From assembly GCA_903845315.1 (NCBI GenBank), contig CAIMWY010000090.1:1-6989 (forward strand): DNA of 6,989 nt, read 5' to 3'. A program made the position numbers and the translations under genes. The notes beneath the pieces are model-generated. The model was not told the origin of the DNA. It worked only from the letters and a program-made list of their open reading frames with translations, and did not search any database. The stretch comes from an uncultured Burkholderiales bacterium (GTDB lineage: Bacteria > Pseudomonadota > Gammaproteobacteria > Burkholderiales > Burkholderiaceae). Positions within the stretch are counted from its first letter, which is position 1. The number at the start of each line of letters is the position of its first letter. Below, one piece after another: positions 1 to 5,798 of this stretch.

Positions 1-755
<755 letters not shown>

Positions 756-756
756 G

Positions 757-2148
757 TCAATGATCTGACCTGTTTGAGGCAGCCAACTGCGTCGCCGCTC
801 CACTTGGCATCATTGTTCGATCAAGCAGCAGCAAATCTTCTGCACTCAACGAGCCCGTGGTCGCTTTGAGCTTCAGGCTCTGCATCACGGCATCTATGCG
901 TGCCTTATTCAAATCTCGCAAAGTGCTGTAGAGCTGCTGCTCTGCGTTGAGCACGTCGGGGTTGATGCGGGTTCCAATCTTGAAACCAATTTTATTGGAC
1001 TCCACAGAGTTTTTGCTGGCTTCAACAGCGGCCTCTAAAGCATTCACTTGCGCTTGCCCGTTCATAACGCCAGCAAATGTTTGTCTGACCTGGCTACTTG
1101 CATTGCGTTGCGCACCTGTCAGCTCTTCTTTGGCTTTCTGCTCTAGCGCGACGGCCTCTCGAACCTTTGATTGGGTTGCGCCACCAGCAAACAATGGAAT
1201 GCTGAGTTGCAAGCCTGTCTGGTGTGAATTCACGCGGCTTGATAAGTCAGCGGGTGTGCTCAAAGAGCCTGAGCTGTAGATGGTCGCCCGATTGGCAACC
1301 ACGTCCAAAGTAGGCGAATGCGCTGCCATGCTTTTGGTGACTTCTTTTTGGGCGACGATCAATGCCGCTTGCTGAATGCGAATCTGTGGACTTTGATTCA
1401 TTGCCAATATCAACCAATCGTTGACATGCGTCGGATCGAGTGCAGGCAGACTCTTAACCAGCTGTGTGGCAGGTAGCGGAATGTATTCCCCCACAAGTTT
1501 TTCTAATTCAGCTTGCTTGGCGATCAGCTCATTCAATGCCGAAACATGTTGCGCCACATTCAATGCTTGCTTGGCTTTGGCTTCATGAACATCGGTGATT
1601 GTGCCCATCCCTACTTCAAAGGTACGTTGCGCCAAAGTGAGTTGCTCTTGCATTGCATCCAGTTGTGCCTCGGCCACCTGAACACTTTGCATGGCCATTT
1701 GAACGTCAAAGTAAACCTGCGCTGTACGAACAATAAGCTCTTGCTCAGCCAATGCAAATTGCTCTTTCGCCTGCCCCACTTGTGCATCAGCTTGGGCGTA
1801 CGTTGCCCAACTGTTTAAGCGAAAAATAGGTTGTATAAGTTGAGCCGTCCAGTTCCATGCCCGAATCTCACGCGAGACAGATGAAACGCCCGAGTAACCA
1901 TCGCCAGAAAATGCACCCTCCCCAATTTGGAGGGTTTTGTTCGCCGCCAGATTGACAACAGGCAACAAGCCTGCGCGCGCTTGAGGTGTCTTTTCAAGTG
2001 CGGCCTCTAACGCGCTGCGCGCAGCGACAAATTGATTGTCTTGAATTCTCGCTTTTTGGTACACATCCATCAAAGACTGGGCATGACCCAAAACGGACAG
2101 CCCAAGCAAATTGCTGCTCAAAAACAGAGTGAATAACTTATCTTTCAC
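757..2148 (-). CDS. TolC-family outer-membrane channel of a type I secretion system
   Basis: This is the outer-membrane duct through which the type I exporter would release its substrate. I place the start at a GTG (2146-2148), giving 463 aa. It sits six bases after a perfect AGGAGG and is followed at once by a signal peptide: VKDK, a hydrophobic stretch, then a likely cleavage after GHA (residue 23). Starting at the ATG 48 bases upstream would add a Cys-rich tail before the signal peptide, which is unlikely. The mature protein shows the two repeated outer-membrane-efflux halves. The first begins with SLMDVYQKARIQDNQFVAAR, where T1SS TolC proteins have a similar motif. The second ends with IGFKIGTRINPDVLNAEQQL and LKATTGSL, also typical of T1SS TolC proteins. 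Long Ala/Gln/Glu-rich helices between them fit the periplasmic barrel. The gene overlaps the adaptor gene by 11 bases and is last in the operon. It could also serve other exporters, as E. coli TolC does. Confidence 0.93.
   Translation of the reverse strand: MKDKLFTLFLSSNLLGLSVLGHAQSLMDVYQKARIQDNQFVAARSALEAALEKTPQARAGLLPVVNLAANKTLQIGEGAFSGDGYSGVSSVSREIRAWNWTAQLIQPIFRLNSWATYAQADAQVGQAKEQFALAEQELIVRTAQVYFDVQMAMQSVQVAEAQLDAMQEQLTLAQRTFEVGMGTITDVHEAKAKQALNVAQHVSALNELIAKQAELEKLVGEYIPLPATQLVKSLPALDPTHVNDWLILAMNQSPQIRIQQAALIVAQKEVTKSMAAHSPTLDVVANRATIYSSGSLSTPADLSSRVNSHQTGLQLSIPLFAGGATQSKVREAVALEQKAKEELTGAQRNASSQVRQTFAGVMNGQAQVNALEAAVEASKNSVESNKIGFKIGTRINPDVLNAEQQLYSTLRDLNKARIDAVMQSLKLKATTGSLSAEDLLLLDRTMMPSGAATQLAASNRSDH
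1915..1941 (+). terminator. terminator-like hairpin antisense inside the tolC-like gene
   Basis: On the plus strand ACCCTCC (1915-1921), a seven-base loop and GGAGGGT (1929-1935) form a perfect seven-pair, mostly G-C stem. TTTGTT follows directly. It faces transcripts running on from argG, about 1.2 kb after the argG stop. It is also part of the tolC-like coding sequence (residues around LQIGEG), so chance cannot be excluded. Confidence 0.3.
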
Positions 2149-3469
2149 GAAGAGCCTCCTGTTTGTAGCGCAGCATGGGGGACAATAAATACTCAATCAT
2201 GCGACGCTCATCGGTGCGAATATCAGCGGTCACATTCATGCCTGCGGTCACCAGTCCCTTTCGGCCATTCACAGCATTTGGCGTTTGTATTTGAGCGAGC
2301 TTAATTCGCACTGGATAGACCAAACCCAACTTAGGGTCTTGCATCGCATCCGTCCCTACCCACAAGACTTCTCCATCGATGTAGCCATAGCGGGTGAAGT
2401 CGTAGGTCTCCACCTTGTTGATCACGCGTTGACCGACTCGCAAATGCCCAATGTCGCGATTCATCACTTGCGCTTCTAACTCTAGCGGGGAGTTGTCAGG
2501 TACGAGAGTCAGCAAAGGCTGCGCCGCAGTCACCACCCCCCCCAACGTGGAGACTGCCAATTGCTGAACCACACCATCAATTGGTGCACGCAGGGTTTGT
2601 TGTGCGTGACGCTGATTGGTTTTGATGAACTCTTGCTGAGCCACGTCACGTTTTTTCATGGCTTCGACCAACTCTGTGCTGGTCCTCGATTTAAATTCAG
2701 CCACGGCTTGTGACCGTTGCTCAATGGCGGCTTGGTGATTGGCCTGTGATTCGTTCAAGCGATTCGTTTGGACTGCCAAATCTTTCTCTGCGTTGATCAA
2801 CTCAATCTTGGCATCAATCACACTGGTCTGCGCAATGTGACCTGTCTTGTATAAATCCTCACGCATTTGGAACTTCTGCTGAATCAAGGGCAAACTGTTG
2901 TGCAGTTGCGCGATATTGCTTTGAATCGCATCAGCATCTGAGCGACGCTTGACCAAGTCTGCATCCAGCGCAGCCAATTTGGCACGTTGCTCTGACAAGC
3001 GCCCCTCCAACATGGACCATTGAGTTGTCAAAATTTCCGAAGGGATGTCTCGAGGCGCACCAAACCGGACCAGCCCCTCCAGCTGTGCTTTGCAGCGCAA
3101 GACATCGGCTTGAGCCTCCCAATATTCACGCTGTACGCGCTCGCGGTCTGCGCCTGTTTGGATTGGGTCTAGTTCCACCAAAACATCGCCTGCACGAACC
3201 GACTGGCCATCACGCACAAACACGGCATGAACCAAGCCAGACTCCAAGGGTTGCACCACTTTGCTCTTGCCAGACGGAATGACCCTCCCTTGCGCAGAAA
3301 CCACAATGTCCATGCTTGAATAACTGGCAAATATCAGACTCACTGCCACCATGGCGCAGATGCTCAATGACGCCATGCGCAATAAATAAGGCGGAGATTG
3401 CAACTGCATCGCCAATGCAGTGGTCGTGAAAGGGTTGCTCAGCTTTTGAATGACAGCGTTTTTAGTCAA
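2138..3469 (-). CDS. HlyD-family periplasmic adaptor (membrane fusion protein) of a type I secretion system
   Basis: The adaptor is anchored in the inner membrane and bridges the ABC exporter to the TolC-like channel. The 443-aa protein has a short cytoplasmic N-terminus, one membrane helix (about 33-50), a first half lipoyl/beta-barrel segment (about 60-101, with VVQPLESGLVHAVFVRDGQSVRAG in that region), a long coiled-coil hairpin (about 105-290) and the returning lipoyl half (TLRAPIDGVVQQLAV, 292-306). The C-terminus carries the HlyD signature, with GMNVTADIRTDERR followed by IEYLLSPMLRY, and ends LRER as E. coli HlyD does. The start is TTG at 3467-3469. It overlaps the exporter's TGA stop as TTGA, with GGAG (3477-3480) seven bases upstream, so translation is probably coupled. 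The coding strand holds a run of eight G around residues 309-312. The last 11 bases overlap the tolC-like gene. Family assignment is firm; the transported substrate is unknown. Confidence 0.95.
   Translation of the reverse strand: MTKNAVIQKLSNPFTTTALAMQLQSPPYLLRMASLSICAMVAVSLIFASYSSMDIVVSAQGRVIPSGKSKVVQPLESGLVHAVFVRDGQSVRAGDVLVELDPIQTGADRERVQREYWEAQADVLRCKAQLEGLVRFGAPRDIPSEILTTQWSMLEGRLSEQRAKLAALDADLVKRRSDADAIQSNIAQLHNSLPLIQQKFQMREDLYKTGHIAQTSVIDAKIELINAEKDLAVQTNRLNESQANHQAAIEQRSQAVAEFKSRTSTELVEAMKKRDVAQQEFIKTNQRHAQQTLRAPIDGVVQQLAVSTLGGVVTAAQPLLTLVPDNSPLELEAQVMNRDIGHLRVGQRVINKVETYDFTRYGYIDGEVLWVGTDAMQDPKLGLVYPVRIKLAQIQTPNAVNGRKGLVTAGMNVTADIRTDERRMIEYLLSPMLRYKQEALRER
2155..2160 (-). promoter_or_regulatory. 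Shine-Dalgarno site fixing the GTG start of the tolC-like gene
   Basis: The minus strand reads AGGAGG, then CTCTTC, then GTG. The consensus site with six-base spacing decides for the GTG start at 2146-2148 over the in-frame ATG 48 bases upstream. It lies inside the last codons of the adaptor gene, so ribosomes finishing that gene are well placed to restart here. Confidence 0.8.
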
Positions 3470-5640
3470 GCGGCAACTCCTCCAAGCTCTAACACTTGAT
3501 GCGCTTTGTACAAGGACGCGTAGCGCCCTTCTTGTTTCATCAAACTACTGTGGTGACCGATTTCAATCAAACGTCCTTGATCCAATACCAAAATTCGGTC
3601 TGCCAAACGCAAAGTAGATAATCGATGCGCAACAATGAACACCGTGCGTCCATGGGCAATCACCGCCATGTTGTCGTGAATCAAACGCTCGCTTTCGTAG
3701 TCCAACGAGGCCGTGGCTTCGTCTAACAACAACAGCTTCGGATTTCTTGCCAAAGCTCGCGCAATGGCAATGCGCGCGCGTTGCCCGCCGCTGAGTTTGC
3801 TGCCTCGCTCCCCGATCACAGTGTCATAACCTTGTGGCAACTGCAAAATAAATTCATGCGCACCTGCCAACTCTGCGGCATTCGTGATCAAGTCGGGACC
3901 TAGGCTTGCATCAGCCAATGCAATGTTGTCTCGGACACTTCGGTTAAACAACAGTGTGTCTTGTCCCACCACACCCATTTGGCGTCGCAGCCATGAGGCA
4001 TCCACCAAATTCAAATCGATTCCATCGATCAAAATACGTCCGCGTTCAGGTGTGTACAAACGCTGGATCAATCGCATCAAGGTCGTCTTGCCTGCACTAG
4101 AAACACCCACAACACCAATCACCTCACCCGCTTGAACATCAAAACTTAAGTCACTCAAAACTTCAGGCGCTTTAGCGTTGTAGCGAAACCCCACATGGTC
4201 AAACGTGACTCGCCCCTGGACAGCTGGCGGCGAAGACCGATTGGCTTGGAATGTGGGTTCAGTGGGTGCGTTCATGATGTCCCCCAGCCGCTTGATGCTG
4301 ACCTTCATTTGCGTGAAGTCCTGCCACAAAGAAGACAATTTCAAAATTGGTGCGTTCACTCTGCCACTGAGCATGTTGAATGCAATCAAACCGCCGACAG
4401 TCAAATCACCCTCAATCACAAACCGCGCACCAAGCCACAAGAGTGCCACGGTTAACAGTTTGCTCGTCAAACTGATGAACTGTTGGGTCACATTCCCCAA
4501 GCGCCCCCCTTCAAAAGAAGTTTCTACATAGCTGGACAGTCGGTGATCCCACTCACGCTGCCATTGCGGCTCAACCGAGAGGCTCTTGAGTGTTTCCATC
4601 GAGGTCACCGTTTCTAGCAAGTAAGCGTGGTTATCGGCACCTAAAGAAAATTTATCCTCCAGTTTTTTTCTCAACAAAGGGGTGATCAACGCTGAGGCGC
4701 CCAAAAAAATGGGTAACGCCGCGATCACCACCATGCTCAGAGTGACGCTGTAATAGAACATCACGGCTAAATAGACCATCACAAACATCACATCCAACCA
4801 ACTCGTCAAGGCTTGGCCTGTGAGAAAGTTGCGCGCGTTATCTAACTCACGTACACGCGCTACCGTATCGCCGCTGCGTCGACTTTCGAAATATGACAAC
4901 GGCAAGTGCAAAAGGTGTTTGAACAATTTGCTGCCCAACTCCACATCCACCCGGTTGGTAGTGTGGCTCAGCAAATAGTGCCGCATAGCACCCAAGGCCA
5001 CTTCAAAAATACTCACACCCAGCAAAGCGAACACCATCACGTCTAAGGTAGACAAGGTTCGATGGGTCAGCACTTTGTCAATCACCACCTGAAAAATCAA
5101 GGGGGTAATAAGAGCCATGATCTGTATAAAGAGCGAAGCAATCAACACCTCGCCCATCAGGGATTTGTATTTTTTCAACGATAACCAAAACCAGGGAATA
5201 CCGAAATTCTCTTGCTCAGCAGCGGTACCGGCATCCTGAGAAGTTCTCCTCACCCGTGGCTTTGCCTCTATCCATTCGCCTGCAAATAGTTCGTCAAACT
5301 CTTGTAGCGTGACTTGGTTGGGCATGCTTTGTCCTGTTTTTTGCAGGACCACACATGAACCATCTGGCGTACTGGCATTCATTGTTCCAACCAACATCAG
5401 GCCACCATCTCGAGTTGTCATCAACGCAGGCAATGACGCCGTTCGCAGCGATTGCGAACTGCCGTGTTTTAAGCACGCATCAAACTCCAAATCTTGTAAT
5501 GCTTTCAACACTTCACCTACGCCAAGCGTTTTTGACTGACCGTGCTCGTCATAACTGGCGAATTGATGTTTCAGTTGATCAAGTTCTATGTGTTGATGGT
5601 TCAACTGACAATAAAGCTTGAGCAGTTCAAGTTCATTCAT
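3466..5640 (-). CDS. HlyB-like type I secretion ABC exporter with degenerate C39-like domain
   Basis: This inner-membrane ATPase/permease drives protein export in type I secretion. The 724-aa order follows E. coli HlyB: a C39-peptidase-like domain (about 1-125), a membrane domain (about 155-440) with HlyB-like stretches such as ALITPLIFQVVIDKVL and SYFESRRSGDTVARVRELD, and an ATPase domain (about 475-715). Visible nucleotide-binding elements are aromatic Y487, Walker A GVSSAGKT (512-519), Q-loop Q560, signature LSGGQ (616-620), Walker B LLLLD with E641, D-loop SLD (645-647) and H-loop H672. The N-terminal domain lacks the protease Cys motif, and Leu81 sits where the protease family has His. 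It should therefore bind cargo rather than cleave a double-glycine leader, which suggests a substrate with a C-terminal signal. The ATG at 5638-5640 has a weak AGGG nine bases upstream. This is the first gene of the operon, and no cargo gene is adjacent within the window. Confidence 0.96.
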   Translation of the reverse strand: MNELELLKLYCQLNHQHIELDQLKHQFASYDEHGQSKTLGVGEVLKALQDLEFDACLKHGSSQSLRTASLPALMTTRDGGLMLVGTMNASTPDGSCVVLQKTGQSMPNQVTLQEFDELFAGEWIEAKPRVRRTSQDAGTAAEQENFGIPWFWLSLKKYKSLMGEVLIASLFIQIMALITPLIFQVVIDKVLTHRTLSTLDVMVFALLGVSIFEVALGAMRHYLLSHTTNRVDVELGSKLFKHLLHLPLSYFESRRSGDTVARVRELDNARNFLTGQALTSWLDVMFVMVYLAVMFYYSVTLSMVVIAALPIFLGASALITPLLRKKLEDKFSLGADNHAYLLETVTSMETLKSLSVEPQWQREWDHRLSSYVETSFEGGRLGNVTQQFISLTSKLLTVALLWLGARFVIEGDLTVGGLIAFNMLSGRVNAPILKLSSLWQDFTQMKVSIKRLGDIMNAPTEPTFQANRSSPPAVQGRVTFDHVGFRYNAKAPEVLSDLSFDVQAGEVIGVVGVSSAGKTTLMRLIQRLYTPERGRILIDGIDLNLVDASWLRRQMGVVGQDTLLFNRSVRDNIALADASLGPDLITNAAELAGAHEFILQLPQGYDTVIGERGSKLSGGQRARIAIARALARNPKLLLLDEATASLDYESERLIHDNMAVIAHGRTVFIVAHRLSTLRLADRILVLDQGRLIEIGHHSSLMKQEGRYASLYKAHQVLELGGVAA
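3477..3480 (-). promoter_or_regulatory. Shine-Dalgarno site for the TTG start of the HlyD-like gene
   Basis: The minus strand reads GGAG, seven bases, then TTG, where the TTGA overlaps the exporter's stop codon. No ATG in the same frame lies nearer than residue 21 of the predicted protein, which is too close to the membrane helix to be preferred. The TTG therefore fits best. Confidence 0.65.
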
Positions 5641-5643
5641 GAC

Positions 5644-5657
5644 TTTTAGCCCTAAAA
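5644..5657. repeat. inverted repeat across the ribosome-binding site of the exporter gene
   Basis: TTTTAG, two bases, CTAAAA form a perfect 6+2+6 inverted repeat ending four bases upstream of the exporter's ATG. The weak Shine-Dalgarno AGGG (5650-5653, minus strand) lies at its centre. A two-base loop is too tight for an RNA hairpin with all pairs formed, so a protein site, or chance in an AT-rich stretch, is likelier. Confidence 0.4.
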
Positions 5658-5663
5658 ATATCC

Positions 5664-5692
5664 AGAATAGTTAGCACTTGACTTTTGTGGAG
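5664..5692 (-). promoter_or_regulatory. weak candidate promoter of the secretion operon
   Basis: On the minus strand TATTCT (5664-5669) matches four of six -10 bases, but the hexamer 17 bases upstream (5687-5692, CTCCAC) does not resemble a -35 box. If used, the leader would be about 17 bases. The operon promoter may instead need an activator or another sigma factor, or lie farther upstream. Confidence 0.2.
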
Positions 5693-5705
5693 CAACGACC
5701 AATCC

Positions 5706-5734
5706 AAAAAAAAGGAACCTCGATAAGGGTTTCC
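5706..5734 (-). terminator. terminator-like hairpin with T8 in the divergent intergenic region
   Basis: Read on the minus strand, GGAAACC, an eight-base loop and GGTTCC form a six-pair stem with one bulged A, followed directly by eight T. It points toward the secretion operon. It could stop stray transcripts coming from the permease side, or act as an attenuator if the operon promoter lies upstream of it. The short, bulged stem makes efficiency uncertain. Confidence 0.4.
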
Positions 5735-5737
5735 CGC

Positions 5738-5766
5738 TAGATTCTTTGCATGCAAAGCTGTATACA
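5738..5766 (+). promoter_or_regulatory. possible sigma-70 promoter of the purine permease
   Basis: TATACA (5761-5766) matches four of six -10 consensus bases. TAGATT (5738-5743) lies exactly 17 bases upstream and matches three of six -35 bases. Transcription would start near 5773 and leave a leader of about 26 bases with the AGGAG site. The weak -35 and the overlap with both palindromes would suit a regulated promoter. Assignment is tentative. Confidence 0.3.
5744..5757. promoter_or_regulatory. 14-bp perfect palindrome, candidate operator
   Basis: CTTTGCATGCAAAG is a perfect 14-bp palindrome, 41 bases before the permease start. It abuts a second palindrome (5758-5767), and TTTGC recurs just after that one (5768-5772). 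A dimeric repressor or activator site controlling the permease is the simplest reading. The protein is unknown and none is encoded in the window. Confidence 0.5.
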
Positions 5767-5767
5767 G
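5758..5767. promoter_or_regulatory. 10-bp perfect palindrome CTGTATACAG, candidate operator over a -10 element
   Basis: CTGTATACAG is perfectly symmetrical and is flanked by GCAAA (5752-5756) and TTTGC (5768-5772), so a wider imperfect dyad surrounds it. The TATAC core resembles sites used by some GntR-type regulators, a family resemblance only. The same bases contain TATACA, the best -10 candidate for the permease, so a protein bound here would block RNA polymerase. Confidence 0.5.
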
Positions 5768-5788
5768 TTTGCGTCACAACGACCTTTT

Positions 5789-5793
5789 AGGAG
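5789..5793 (+). promoter_or_regulatory. Shine-Dalgarno site of the purine permease
   Basis: AGGAG lies five bases before the ATG at 5799. It supports this start, which is followed by a short hydrophilic N-terminus and then the first membrane helix with the family's QH motif. Confidence 0.75.
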
Positions 5794-5798
5794 TTCTT

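Noticed and set aside
2149..2196. Upstream ATG extending the tolC-like gene by 16 codons
   Set aside because: It would put a Cys/Pro-rich stretch ahead of the signal peptide and has no better ribosome site. The GTG with a perfect AGGAGG is preferred.
757..5640. Secretion operon as a recently acquired island
   Set aside because: Hand counts on a few 60-base lines gave overlapping GC values for operon and flanks (about 48-57% against 50-60%). No integrase, tRNA, direct repeat or insertion sequence borders it.
5678..5683. TTGACT as a plus-strand -35 box for the permease
   Set aside because: At 16-18 bases downstream there is only AATCCA-like sequence, with no -10 resemblance.
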